Part shown: in pieces, positions 1 through 10,136 of the stretch | Numbering within the stretch: position 1 is the first letter of the stretch | Layout: each line of letters opens with the position of its first letter | Source of the DNA: Verrucomicrobiia bacterium | GTDB lineage: Bacteria; Verrucomicrobiota; Verrucomicrobiia; Limisphaerales; JAYPXF01 | NCBI GenBank assembly: GCA_016779125.1 | Contig: JADHOF010000008.1 | Location: 1 to 32,191 of the forward strand | Length of the DNA stretch: 32,191 nucleotides | Direction: 5' to 3' | Notes under the pieces: generated by a model | Database searches by the model: none | Seen by the model: the letters and a program-made list of their open reading frames with translations, nothing else | Told to the model about the DNA's origin: nothing | Translations under genes and position numbers: made by a program

Positions 1-44
1 GCGACAAAGGCAAGAACGGACGGCAGGACAAAACTCGTTTTCAT
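1..44 (-). CDS. 5' end of a secreted protein (N-terminal signal peptide only, truncated by window edge)
   Basis: Reverse-strand ATG at 44-42 reads MKTSFVLPSVLAFV..., a typical signal peptide start; runs off the window. Confidence 0.4.
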   Translation of the reverse strand, partial: MKTSFVLPSVLAFV

Positions 45-139
45 AGGCGCGACACGTTTCGGACGGATGCGACCGTATCGCACGATTCTTCGAGATCAAC
101 AGCCGGAATTTTGACCGCCCTGACTTTCCATCTTCCGGA

Positions 140-766
140 ATGGGTTTAAACTCGGCCGTGGACTTCGATTTGCCGCCAACGACCCCAGCCATGATCCTGC
201 CAGGAGTCGTGCTCTTTCCCGGCATGCTGCTGCCTCTCCACATTTTCGAGCCCCGCTACCGCCAAATGCTCGACGACGTCCTCTCCTCGGATCGAACCTT
301 CGCGATCGTTCCCCGCATACCGGGTTCGACGGACGACACTCCGCACAGCATCGGCTGCGTTGGCATGGTGCGGGTCTCCGTCCAAAACCGCGACGACACC
401 AGCAACCTGTTCCTGCTTGGATTCTCCCGCGTCCGCATTCTCGACCTCCTTCCGGACAACCCCTATCCCGTGCTGCGAATACAGGCACTGCCCGACAAGG
501 ACGACAGCACGCTCCGAACCGAGGCGCACGCCCTTCGTCTGAAGGAGATCGTCCGCGCCCGCCTGCGGGAAGCCGATGCCTCGAACACCTCCGCGCCGGC
601 CGGACTCTCGACACTGCTGGAAACCGACATGTCCGCCGGCCGCCTGACGGATCTCGTCGCCCACACCCTGATCCCCGATCTCGCCCTGCGACAGGATCTC
701 CTCGGCACTGCGTCGGTCACGGAACGCCTGCGCAAACTCATCTCTTTTTTCATCGAAAAATCCTGA
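140..766 (+). CDS. LON peptidase substrate-binding domain protein
   Basis: 208 aa with ILPGVVLFPGMLLPLHIFEPRYRQML, typical of the Lon N-terminal substrate-binding domain; no AAA or protease domain. Confidence 0.85.
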   Translation: MGLNSAVDFDLPPTTPAMILPGVVLFPGMLLPLHIFEPRYRQMLDDVLSSDRTFAIVPRIPGSTDDTPHSIGCVGMVRVSVQNRDDTSNLFLLGFSRVRILDLLPDNPYPVLRIQALPDKDDSTLRTEAHALRLKEIVRARLREADASNTSAPAGLSTLLETDMSAGRLTDLVAHTLIPDLALRQDLLGTASVTERLRKLISFFIEKS

Positions 767-788
767 AAGCGGCCCGCAGACTCGCGCC

Positions 789-1100
789 ATGAACCCGACC
801 GCCGGCGGCGAAATCATGTCCGAGCTTTTCCAGCGCCTGGTCATGCGCGAAACCAACATGGCGCTCCTGCTGCTGGGCCGTATCCCGCATCCCGAAACCG
901 GCGAGCTACTGCGCGATTTGGCCTCGGCAAAGGACTACGTCGATCATCTTGAAATGCTGGAACACAAGACCCGCGGCAATCTCGGCGACGCGGAGGAAGC
1001 CCTGCTCCGCAAAAGCATCGCGGCGGCCCGCACCGCCCTGTCCGCCGAATTGGAAGCCGACGACGTGAAACTGTCCGACGATCCCCCCGCTTCACCGTGA
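789..1100 (+). CDS. DUF1844 family protein
   Basis: LLLLGRIPHPETGELLRDLASAKDYVDHLEMLEHKTRGNLGDAEEALL resembles the DUF1844 pattern (LG..P.tge...dl..Ak..id.l.mLe.KT.GNL). Confidence 0.7.
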   Translation: MNPTAGGEIMSELFQRLVMRETNMALLLLGRIPHPETGELLRDLASAKDYVDHLEMLEHKTRGNLGDAEEALLRKSIAAARTALSAELEADDVKLSDDPPASP

Positions 1101-2833
1101 GGCCGCTCCGGCAGGCATACCCTTTCTTCGCGCCGGATCGCGCCAGACTCTCCGGCATCGCGGGCCTGCTTCTGGCCGGCACCGCCCTGGCTGTCCTCAA
1201 GCCCTGGCCCATCGCCATCGCCATCGATTCGCTGATCGGCGACCAACCCCTGCCTGCATGGCTCCCCGGCGCTTCGCGCGAAGTCCTTCTGGTCGCGCTG
1301 ACCGCGGCCACCTTCCTCATCCACGCAGCTGTCGCGCTGGTGCTGGCCGCGGGCCATCGCATGGCCATCGAGGTCGGCTTGAACGGCCTGCGACGCGTGC
1401 GCGGCGCGGTGTTCGAAAAGCTTCAGACGCTACCGATCGAGTATCACCTGCGACACCCTCAGGGCGATCTCATCCAGCGGGCCACCTGGGACACCTGCGC
1501 CTTTCAGACCATTTTCCAACAGGGATTCGTGACCGTGTTCACGGCGGGACTCTCATTGGCCCTGATGATTGTCGTCATGGCCCGGCTCAATCTCGCCCTG
1601 ACACTCGTCACTCTCGCCACCCTGCCTCCGCTCCTGATCGCGATTCGCGTCTGCGGCCCGCGCATGATGCGCGCCGGCTCGGCCGCCCAGGAGCGGGACG
1701 GCCGACTGGCCTCGCGGGTGCAACAGAACATCGCCGCGACGAGTGTCATCCGGGCATTCAACCACGAGCCGGCCGAGATCGAACGTTTCGGAACGGAAGC
1801 GGACACGTCCCGCAATCTGCGCAGCCGCCAACACGGTCTCGAGATCGCCTATCTCGCGGTCGTGGCCATCGTTTTCGGCGGTGGAATCGCGGCGATTCTG
1901 ATGACCGGCGCAACCCAGGTGACGCTCGGCCGGGCCACGGTCGGCGACCTGATCGTCTTCATTGCCTACCTTTCCCAGTTCTACGAACCGCTGAACCAGC
2001 TCTCCAATGTCGGAGTCAATGTCTCGACCGCCGGTGCCGGTGTCGACCGCGTCTGTGAAATCCTGGACACGCGCGACGAAGCCGAGCTCGGTGAGGATCC
2101 GCCTCCACCCCGGGGGGAGCTCGAGTTCAGGAACGTGAGCTTTTCATTCGGACCCGGCAAAACAGTGCTGAACGAGATCAACCTGAGGATCGCACCGGGC
2201 GAAGTGATCGCGCTGGTCGGACCCAGCGGAGCCGGCAAATCAACCCTGCTCCATCTGCTTCAGCGCTTTCGCGAACCGACGACGGGCGAAATCCTCGCGG
2301 GCGAACTCCCGCTTCGCTCCTGGTCCCGCGCCGGATGGCATCGCTCCGTCACCGCCATCCAACAGGAACCCGTCCTGTTGCCCGGCACGATCGCGGACAA
2401 CATCGCCCTGGGAAACCCCGACGCCTCCCGGGAAGAAATCGTCTCCGCCGCCAAAGCCACCTGCGCGGACGGCTTCATTCGCAACTGCGAGCACGCCTAC
2501 GAAACGATCGTCGGCGAAGGCTCCGCCCGCCTGAGCGTCGGGGAAAGCCAACGCGTCAACCTCGCCCGCGCCTTTCTGAAGCAATCCCCCATCCTTCTGC
2601 TGGATGAACCCACCAGCGCACTCGACACGGACTCCGAATCGGCGGTGGCCGAAAGCCTCGGCGTGCTCAGCCAGGGACGAACCACCCTCGTTGTCAGCCA
2701 TCGCCAGGAGGTCATGAAATACGCCCGGCGCGTCATCGTGCTGGAAAACGGACGCGTGACGGCCGACGGAACGCCCGACGCGGTCGCCGCTTCAAACGAA
2801 TTTTTCCGAAGAATGCGCGGATCGGAACGATGA
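1097..2833 (+). CDS. ABC transporter, fused permease and ATP-binding protein (exporter type)
   Basis: N-terminal TM segments; Walker A GPSGAGKST, degenerate signature LSVGESQ, Walker B ILLLDEPTSALD, H-loop VVSHR. GTG start overlaps the previous stop (GTGA). Confidence 0.93.
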   Translation: MRPLRQAYPFFAPDRARLSGIAGLLLAGTALAVLKPWPIAIAIDSLIGDQPLPAWLPGASREVLLVALTAATFLIHAAVALVLAAGHRMAIEVGLNGLRRVRGAVFEKLQTLPIEYHLRHPQGDLIQRATWDTCAFQTIFQQGFVTVFTAGLSLALMIVVMARLNLALTLVTLATLPPLLIAIRVCGPRMMRAGSAAQERDGRLASRVQQNIAATSVIRAFNHEPAEIERFGTEADTSRNLRSRQHGLEIAYLAVVAIVFGGGIAAILMTGATQVTLGRATVGDLIVFIAYLSQFYEPLNQLSNVGVNVSTAGAGVDRVCEILDTRDEAELGEDPPPPRGELEFRNVSFSFGPGKTVLNEINLRIAPGEVIALVGPSGAGKSTLLHLLQRFREPTTGEILAGELPLRSWSRAGWHRSVTAIQQEPVLLPGTIADNIALGNPDASREEIVSAAKATCADGFIRNCEHAYETIVGEGSARLSVGESQRVNLARAFLKQSPILLLDEPTSALDTDSESAVAESLGVLSQGRTTLVVSHRQEVMKYARRVIVLENGRVTADGTPDAVAASNEFFRRMRGSER

Positions 2834-4479
2834 ACACGGGCAAGGAAAGAATCCTGGTCGTCGATGACAACACGATCAGCCGAATTGCCCTGTCGGAAAC
2901 GCTCCGGGTCAACGGGTTCGATGTCGATGAATGCGACTGTGGCACCGGGTGCCGCGAATATCTCCGACGACATCATCCGGATCTGATCCTCCTTGATGTC
3001 AACCTGCCCGACGCGAACGGCATGGACCTTTGCCGGGAATTCAAGGCCGACGAACGCCTCTCCGCCGTTTTCATCGGACTCATCTCGGCCAGCCAGATCA
3101 CGCCGGACGACCAGGCCGACGGACTCAATCTCGGGGCGGATGCCTACATCACCCGCCCGGTTCCAGCCTACGAACTCATCGCACGCGTCAAGGCACTCCT
3201 GCGCATTCAAAAAGCGGAGCAGGCCTTACGCGACGCGAACGAGGAACTGGAACACAAGGTCGCCGCCCGCACGGCGGATCTGGCTGCGGCGAACCACGCG
3301 CTCCAGGAGGAAATCCAGGAACGCCGGATCGCCGAAAACGCGCAGAAACGTCTGGCCCTCCGTCTGGGTGCACTCCACGCGCTCGACCAGGCGATTCTCC
3401 AATCGACCTCCACCCGCCAGATCTCCGAGGCCAGTCTGGACTGCCTTCACGAGCTCAGTCCGGCCGAATCCCTCCAGGTCTGGCGTCTGGACAGCGAGAC
3501 AAACCGGATCGAATGCCTCGCCCATCGCGGCGCGCCAAAAATCACGATCGAAAGCCGGCCCATCGACGAGAAGCTGCGGACCATCTTCGAGCATCTGGCG
3601 CAGGCGCCCCGACTGGAAATCCCAAATGAAACCCACCCCTTCGTCACCGGAAGCGAACGGATCTGGGAGACTCTTCACCTGTTCCCGCTCAAGGCCCGGG
3701 AGGCCCTGCTCGGAGCCATCGTCGTGGCCCGGGATCACGTCGCGGAAGACGACGAACTCGCCGGCGGCGGCGAGGAGATCGCGGGCACCTTGTCCATCGC
3801 CCTGAGCCAGTCTCAGCTCTTCGACGAGGTCACGATCGGGCGCAGCCGGATGCGCGAATTGTCACGCCGCATGCTTCAGGTCCAGGAGGAGGAACGCCGC
3901 TACCTGTCCCGCGAGCTTCACGATGAGATCGGTCAAAACCTGACGGGCATCAAATCGCTGCTGGAATCCGGCATCCGGGAAACGGGAGCCACAGAAAAAC
4001 TAAACAAGGCGCTGGCGATCGTAAACGAGCTGATGAGTCAGGTGCGCCGTCTGTCGATCGATCTTCGGCCTCAGATGCTGGATGATCTCGGTCTCACCAA
4101 GGCCCTGTCCTGGCAGTTCGGACGTTTGCGGGAACAGGCCGGCCTGGATGTCGATTTCCAGCACAACAACCCCGAGGCCCGCCTCCCCGCGGATTTCGAA
4201 ATCGCCTTGTTTCGAATCGCGCAGGAGGCGCTCACGAATGTGATTCGGCACTCGGGCTCGCTCAAGGCCACCGTTCGTCTCTGGATCGAGACCGATCGCT
4301 GCCGCCTTCAAATTCATGACACCGGAAACGGCTTCGACGCCCGCTCGCGCCTCGGCGAATTCCGCACCGCCGGGCTCACAGGCATGATTGAGCGGGCCGA
4401 ACTGCTGGGCGGCGAACTGCTGATCGAATCCGGTGACGGCAACGGCACATGTTTGACCGTGGACCTCCCGCTGACATAG
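2830..4479 (+). CDS. Hybrid histidine kinase: N-terminal REC, coiled coil, GAF-like region, HisKA_3/HATPase
   Basis: REC motif LILLDVNLPDANG; H-box SRELHDEIGQNLTGIKSLL; IAQEALTNVIRHS N-box; C-terminal HATPase. ATGA overlap with the ABC gene. Confidence 0.9.
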   Translation: MNTGKERILVVDDNTISRIALSETLRVNGFDVDECDCGTGCREYLRRHHPDLILLDVNLPDANGMDLCREFKADERLSAVFIGLISASQITPDDQADGLNLGADAYITRPVPAYELIARVKALLRIQKAEQALRDANEELEHKVAARTADLAAANHALQEEIQERRIAENAQKRLALRLGALHALDQAILQSTSTRQISEASLDCLHELSPAESLQVWRLDSETNRIECLAHRGAPKITIESRPIDEKLRTIFEHLAQAPRLEIPNETHPFVTGSERIWETLHLFPLKAREALLGAIVVARDHVAEDDELAGGGEEIAGTLSIALSQSQLFDEVTIGRSRMRELSRRMLQVQEEERRYLSRELHDEIGQNLTGIKSLLESGIRETGATEKLNKALAIVNELMSQVRRLSIDLRPQMLDDLGLTKALSWQFGRLREQAGLDVDFQHNNPEARLPADFEIALFRIAQEALTNVIRHSGSLKATVRLWIETDRCRLQIHDTGNGFDARSRLGEFRTAGLTGMIERAELLGGELLIESGDGNGTCLTVDLPLT

Positions 4480-4494
4480 TTTCCGAGCATTCCG

Positions 4495-5154
4495 ATGACT
4501 TCCCCAAAAAAAATCCGCGTGGCACTGGCCGACGATCACCACATCGTGCGCGAAGGCCTCCGGCTCGTGCTCGAACGGGAGCCTGACATGGAACTGGCGG
4601 GTGAGGCCGCCGACGGACTTGCCGCCGTGGAACTCGTGGAACGGGAACAGCCCGACGTGCTGGTGGTGGACCTCATGCTCCCGCGACTTCACGGCCTGGA
4701 GGTGATCAAGCAGGTCTGCCGGGCGGGCCGCAAGACGAAGGCGCTGGTCCTTTCAATGCATTCCGACGAACCGTTCGTCATGGAGGCGCTTCGCAACGGA
4801 GCCTCCGGATATCTGCTCAAGGATTGCGATGGCGACGAATTTCTCCGTGCCCTGCGGGCCGTCGCGGCGGGGCGCAGACACCTCGCGGCGCCTCTCGCCG
4901 AACGCGCCTTGGACGGCTATATCGAGCATCCCGGCCGCACCAATCTGGATGTCTACGACACGCTGACCAACCGCGAGCGCACCGTGTTGCAACTGGCCGC
5001 CGAGGGATTCAGCAGCGCGAAGATCGCGGCCAAGCTTTTCATCAGCCCGCGAACCGCCGAGACGCATCGCGCCAACCTGATGCGCAAGTTGAAGCTCAAC
5101 TCGCAGACGGAACTCGTCCGATTCTCGATTCGAAAAGGCCTGATCACCCCGTAA
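4495..5154 (+). CDS. NarL/FixJ (LuxR-HTH) response regulator
   Basis: REC (VALADDHHIVREGL, VLVVDLMLPRLHG) plus LuxR HTH (LTNRERTVLQLAAEGFSSAKIAAKLFISPRTAETHRANLMRKL). Confidence 0.95.
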   Translation: MTSPKKIRVALADDHHIVREGLRLVLEREPDMELAGEAADGLAAVELVEREQPDVLVVDLMLPRLHGLEVIKQVCRAGRKTKALVLSMHSDEPFVMEALRNGASGYLLKDCDGDEFLRALRAVAAGRRHLAAPLAERALDGYIEHPGRTNLDVYDTLTNRERTVLQLAAEGFSSAKIAAKLFISPRTAETHRANLMRKLKLNSQTELVRFSIRKGLITP

Positions 5155-5163
5155 CCGCGAGCC

Positions 5164-6492
5164 TCAGACGTCCTTCAACGGCCCGGTGGAATCCCCGAAG
5201 CGCTCAACCGGCGCGCCCATCACATCCAGCAGCCTCACGTAGAGATTGCTCATCGGCGTCTTGCCCGACAGCTTCAGATGGCGGCCCGGCTTCAACGCGC
5301 CGCCGGCGTGCCCGGCGAGAATCACCGGCAGGTCGTCATGGCGATGCCGGTTGCCGTCCGAAAGTCCGCTCGCGTACAGCGTCATCGAATTGTGCAGCAG
5401 CGACCTGCCGTCCACGTCTTTCGCGGCGTCCATCTTCTCCAGATAATAGGCAAACTGCCGCGCGTAGAACTCGTCGATCTTTCGCAGTTTCTCCATCTTT
5501 TCCTTCTCTTCCTGATGATGGGAAAGGAAATGGTGCCCTTCGGACACCCCGATGTCCTTGAAGCTCAGATTGCTGCCGTCGTGCGCGAGGGAGAAGGTCG
5601 CGATACGCGTGCTGTCCGTCTGAAAAGCCAGCACCAGCAGGTCGATCATCAGCCGGACATGATCCTCATACTTCCGGGGAATGCCTTCCGGTGCCTCCAT
5701 CGCGACCTTCGGCAGCCGGAAATCCTCGTTCCTCTCGATGCGCAGCTCCACCTCGCGAACACCGGTCAGGTACTCGTCCAGCTTGTGGCGATCGTTTCCT
5801 CCAAGCTGCCCGCGAAGGCTTCGCGCGTCTTCCAGCACGAAGTCGAGTATCGAGCGCTTCTGGGCGATCCGCTTCGCGTGGTTCGTCCGGCGCTCGGAAT
5901 CATTCCCCACACCAAACAGGCGCTCAAAGACCAGTCGCGGATTGTTCTCCGGCGCCATCGGCGTGACCTCGCTCCGCCAGGAAAGATTGAACTGGTAGGC
6001 GCAGGAATATCCCGAATCACAACCGCCGGACTTGCGCACAGCGTCCGTCGCCAACTCCAGAGACGCGAACCGGGTGTTGCGGCCGATCGCGTTGGCGGCC
6101 ACCTGATCCACCGAGATTCCGAGATGAATGTCTGCGCCGGCCGTCTTCCTCGGACGCGCGCCTGTCAGAATCGTGGCGTTGGCGCGGGCGTGGTCCCCGG
6201 CGCCATCCTTGCCGGCCCAGCCGTTTTCATGCTCCAAGCCGGAGATGACCTGAAAGTGCGGCTTGAAACCGGCCAGCGGCTTCATCGTGCGATTCAACTC
6301 GTAGTTCTCGCCGCTTCCCTCGGGACGCCACGCGTCCAGTATGACACCGTTCGGCACATACAGATAAGCCGAACGCAACGGCGGGCCGCCGTTTCCGCCG
6401 TTGGTCTCCAAGGCGGGGGCGAGCGATTCAAAGGTGGGAAGCGCGACCGCCGCGCCAAGTCCTCGGAGGAAATTTCTACGATTCGTTTTCAT
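5164..6492 (-). CDS. DUF1552 domain secreted protein (Tat-type leader)
   Basis: MKTNRRNFLRGLGAAVALPTFESL leader; YVPNGVILDAWRPEG, HDDLPVILAGHAGGALKPGRHL are typical of DUF1552 proteins; follows a DUF1592-type gene. Confidence 0.88.
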   Translation of the reverse strand: MKTNRRNFLRGLGAAVALPTFESLAPALETNGGNGGPPLRSAYLYVPNGVILDAWRPEGSGENYELNRTMKPLAGFKPHFQVISGLEHENGWAGKDGAGDHARANATILTGARPRKTAGADIHLGISVDQVAANAIGRNTRFASLELATDAVRKSGGCDSGYSCAYQFNLSWRSEVTPMAPENNPRLVFERLFGVGNDSERRTNHAKRIAQKRSILDFVLEDARSLRGQLGGNDRHKLDEYLTGVREVELRIERNEDFRLPKVAMEAPEGIPRKYEDHVRLMIDLLVLAFQTDSTRIATFSLAHDGSNLSFKDIGVSEGHHFLSHHQEEKEKMEKLRKIDEFYARQFAYYLEKMDAAKDVDGRSLLHNSMTLYASGLSDGNRHRHDDLPVILAGHAGGALKPGRHLKLSGKTPMSNLYVRLLDVMGAPVERFGDSTGPLKDV

Positions 6493-6533
6493 GGTTTGAA
6501 CTCAGTTTGGAATGGTCTTCCGGTCCGGTCGGT

Positions 6534-8918
6534 TTATCGCCCAAGCCGCGCGAGCCTGTTGCCGTCGCCCCGGCGCATCTGAAACGGGGCGCTCTCGGCG
6601 ATCAGGTAGAACAGCGTGCGCATCTTCCCGCCATCGTGCTCCAAGCCTTCCGAGATCCAGTCGATGGTCGGGGTGTCATAATATTCCATCCCGCGCCCCA
6701 GAGCGTAGGTCATCAGCTTCTCGATGAGGCAGCGATAGAAATCTCCGCGACGGGCGTTGGCCAACACGTCCGCCATCTCACGCGCGTTGCCAAAGGTCTC
6801 GCCCGTGATCAATTGCCCTCCCGCCTCGATCGGCAAGCCGCCTTCCTCATCGCGCCACATTCCGAGCGCATTGAAATTCTCCAGCGCCAATCCGAGCGGA
6901 TCAAAGCGGGCATGACAGGAGGCGCAGGCCGGATTCGCCCGATGGATCTCCATCGCCTCGCGCATGGCGATCTGCCCCCTGCGACCGGCGGTCACTTCCT
7001 CCAACAACGGCGCATTCGGCGGCGGCGGCGGCGCAGGCGTGCCGAGGATGTTGTCCAGAATGAACAGACCGCGCTTGACCGGCGACGTGCGTGTCGGATT
7101 CGAGGTGACCAGCAACACGCTCCCATGGGTGAGCACGCCCCGGCGGGGACTCTCCGCCGGCAGGACGACCCGCTGCATCTTTGAACCGCGCACACCGTCG
7201 ATACCGTAAAATTTCGCAAGCGCCTCGTTCAGGAACGTGTAGTCGGCCGTAAGCAACTCGGGCACCGCCCGGTCCTCCTTCAACAGGTAGTCGAACAGCA
7301 TCTCGGTCTCATCCCGCATGGCCTGGCGGATGTTGTTGTTGAACACCCGATAGGCCTGACGGGAATCGCGAATACGGAGAATGCGCCGGGGATCCACGGC
7401 GATCGCCTCGACATCGCGGGTCTGGAGCCATTGCCCGACGAAGCTGCGGATGAAACGCTGGGACTTGGGATCTTCGATCATCCGATCGATCTGATTCCGC
7501 AGATCCGCCCGCAGCCCGCCACGCTCCGCCAACTGAAACAAGGTCTCATCCGGGATGGAGCTCCAAAGGAAATAGGACAGGCGGGAAGCCAGCGCGAATT
7601 CATCCAATGCCACCACCTCGGCCGGATCGTCCGGCTTCGCCTGGATCTCGGCCCGGAACAGAAACCGGGGTGAGGAAAGGATGGCCTTCACCGCCCGCGC
7701 GACACCCTGCTCGAACATCACGCCGTCCTCCGCGTCGTGATCGATCGCCAGTTTCACCAGTCGGTCCAGCGCAGGCTCGTCCACCGATCGACGAAAGGCG
7801 CGCGACGCGATATGTCGGAGAATTTTGCGGGCGTAGACCTCGCGACCCGCCTGATCGTCCGGCGGCGGGCCATCGACAAACACGCGGCGGTAGATGGGGC
7901 TTTGCTTTCCGTTCTGCGAATTCAGCGGTCCCTGCAGGTAGACCGCGCGCACCGCGAGGCGCAGGGGGTTTTCACCCGGATCCGGCGCCGTTCCCGGCAG
8001 CAGTTCGAGCCCCAGCGTGTTCACCCCACGTTTCAACTCGGTTTCACCGCTCACATAGATCGCCTTGCGGGCGTCCCAGCTGAGATCCTCCTCGGCGAGG
8101 TTGCGTCCGTTCGCCTTCAGCCGGAGCACCGCGGAGTGAATGGTCGCCTCCATGGAGCCCTGGACGGCCATTTCCACCCGCACCAGATAACGCCCCGGCT
8201 CGGAAACGGTCTCCCGATGCTCGTAAAGCGCCTTCCGCTCAAACGGCATCCATTGCGCAGAGTTTCCGGCGTCCTGCGGATCCTTGAACATTTCTCCTCC
8301 GATCTGAAGGGTCGGAAGCCGGGGATGTTCCAGAGGAATGGCCGCGTCCGCGATCTTCTCCGCCGCCGTCAAATATTTCTCCAGCAGGAGCGGCGAGATG
8401 CTCAAGACGTCTCCGATGGTGTCGAACCCGTACCCCGTATCGTCCGGCGGAAACTCCTCGTCCGCCTCGAACTCGACTCCAAACAGGTCCCTCACCGTGT
8501 ATTCGTATTCCACACGGTTCAGCCGGCGGATCGTGACGCGACCGGGATCGGGCTTCTCAGGATCCACGAGAAAAACGTCACGCTCGATCCATCGCATGAC
8601 CTTCTCGCGCTGAGCTTGGGTGGGTTGATCCTTCTTGGCCGGCGGCATCATTCGCGCGCGAAGATTCTCCCACACGGCCAGCCATGTCTTGTGATCGGTC
8701 AGGCGCTCGCGATCGCTCTTGTGATGATCCAGCAGCAGATCCCCCTTGTCCACGCCGTCGGCGTGACAGTCATGGCAGAACTCCGCCAACACCGGCTCGA
8801 TCTCACGCTTGAAATCCAAGCCCCCCTCGGCCGCGCCGGCGCTGACCGACACGGTCGCGAGCAGCGCAAATCCGGCGAAATTCACTCTAAAACTCATGTA
8901 GGCATCCAGTCTCAACAT
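6534..8918 (-). CDS. DUF1592/DUF1588/DUF1587/DUF1585/DUF1595-type Planctomycete cytochrome c-like protein
   Basis: CHDCHADG near the N-terminus and CASCHARFDPLGLALENFNALG near the C-terminus; LNRVEYEYTVRDLFGVE; SRLSYFLWSSIPDETL. Confidence 0.9.
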   Translation of the reverse strand: MLRLDAYMSFRVNFAGFALLATVSVSAGAAEGGLDFKREIEPVLAEFCHDCHADGVDKGDLLLDHHKSDRERLTDHKTWLAVWENLRARMMPPAKKDQPTQAQREKVMRWIERDVFLVDPEKPDPGRVTIRRLNRVEYEYTVRDLFGVEFEADEEFPPDDTGYGFDTIGDVLSISPLLLEKYLTAAEKIADAAIPLEHPRLPTLQIGGEMFKDPQDAGNSAQWMPFERKALYEHRETVSEPGRYLVRVEMAVQGSMEATIHSAVLRLKANGRNLAEEDLSWDARKAIYVSGETELKRGVNTLGLELLPGTAPDPGENPLRLAVRAVYLQGPLNSQNGKQSPIYRRVFVDGPPPDDQAGREVYARKILRHIASRAFRRSVDEPALDRLVKLAIDHDAEDGVMFEQGVARAVKAILSSPRFLFRAEIQAKPDDPAEVVALDEFALASRLSYFLWSSIPDETLFQLAERGGLRADLRNQIDRMIEDPKSQRFIRSFVGQWLQTRDVEAIAVDPRRILRIRDSRQAYRVFNNNIRQAMRDETEMLFDYLLKEDRAVPELLTADYTFLNEALAKFYGIDGVRGSKMQRVVLPAESPRRGVLTHGSVLLVTSNPTRTSPVKRGLFILDNILGTPAPPPPPNAPLLEEVTAGRRGQIAMREAMEIHRANPACASCHARFDPLGLALENFNALGMWRDEEGGLPIEAGGQLITGETFGNAREMADVLANARRGDFYRCLIEKLMTYALGRGMEYYDTPTIDWISEGLEHDGGKMRTLFYLIAESAPFQMRRGDGNRLARLGR

Positions 8919-9017
8919 CTGCGGGCCATCCGACGAATCACCCCCATTGGTATTCGATCGGAAGGACCCGGGTTTTCCGGCATTGCCGACGCCGCGTCAC
9001 TCAAATAAACCTGCCCC

Positions 9018-10127
9018 ATGGCCGATCCCTGGTTTCAAGTCGCTGACCTCGACAACATCCCCTCCCCCTCCCTGCTGATCTATCCGGAACGCGTCGAGGA
9101 AAACATCCGCCGCCTCATCACCCTGGCCGGCTCCCCCGACCGCCTCCGGCCACATGTGAAAACCCACAAGATGCCGGAACTGATCAAGCGTCAGCTGCGA
9201 CAGGGCATCAACAAATTCAAATGTGCCACCATCGCGGAGGCGGAAATGTGCGCCACCGTCGGGGCCCCGGACATCCTCCTCGCCTACCAGCCGGTCGGCC
9301 CCAACATCAACCGGCTCCGCCAACTGACGGAGAAGTTTCCAGATGTCCGTTTCGGCGCGGTGGTCGACACCCCTTCAATCGTCACGGATCTGGAAGGCGC
9401 GTTCCTCGACGCACCCCGAAAACTGTCGGTCTACCTCGACCTCGACTGCGGCATGCACCGCACCGGCATCGAGCCCGGCGGCCGGGCCTTGGATCTCTAT
9501 CGCAGCATCGACCAATCCGAGGTTCTCGAAGTCGGCGGACTGCACGCCTATGACGGACACAACCACGAGCAGGATCTGGATCAAAGAACCACCAAATGTG
9601 AGGTGGACTTCCAAATCATCCGCGCGCTGGCCGAGGAACTCCGCGAAGAGGGCATGTCGGTCCCGGAAATCGTCGCGGGCGGATCCCCGACGCTGCCCAT
9701 CCACCTCAAACACCCGGACGTGACGTGCAGTCCCGGCACCGTCTTCCTTTGGGACTACGGATACGGAATGGGCCTCCCCGATCTGAATTTCCAGGTCGCC
9801 GCCCTCGTTCTCACCCGGGTCGTCAGCCGCCCCTCGCGCAACCGCGTCTGCGTGGACCTCGGTCACAAGGCCGTGGCCGCCGAGAACCCGCATCCCCGCG
9901 TCCGCTTCCTCAATCTCCTCGATGGTGAAGCCGTCATGCAGAGCGAGGAGCATCTGGTGATCGAATCGCTCAACGCCGAATACGCCCGGGTCGGCGACGT
10001 GCTCTACGGCGTCCCGCGCCATATCTGCCCGACCGTCGCCCTCCACGACCGCGCCTACGTGATCGAGGACGGAAGGCTCACCGGGGAATGGGAGATCACC
10101 GCCCGCGACAGACGCCTGACGATCTGA
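9018..10127 (+). CDS. D-threonine aldolase (D-TA) family PLP-dependent enzyme
   Basis: RPHVKTHK PLP-lysine region, alanine-racemase-like barrel, GGSPTLP, C-terminal metal-site-like PRHICPTVALHD. Confidence 0.88.
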   Translation: MADPWFQVADLDNIPSPSLLIYPERVEENIRRLITLAGSPDRLRPHVKTHKMPELIKRQLRQGINKFKCATIAEAEMCATVGAPDILLAYQPVGPNINRLRQLTEKFPDVRFGAVVDTPSIVTDLEGAFLDAPRKLSVYLDLDCGMHRTGIEPGGRALDLYRSIDQSEVLEVGGLHAYDGHNHEQDLDQRTTKCEVDFQIIRALAEELREEGMSVPEIVAGGSPTLPIHLKHPDVTCSPGTVFLWDYGYGMGLPDLNFQVAALVLTRVVSRPSRNRVCVDLGHKAVAAENPHPRVRFLNLLDGEAVMQSEEHLVIESLNAEYARVGDVLYGVPRHICPTVALHDRAYVIEDGRLTGEWEITARDRRLTI

Positions 10128-10136
10128 GCCCCCTTC

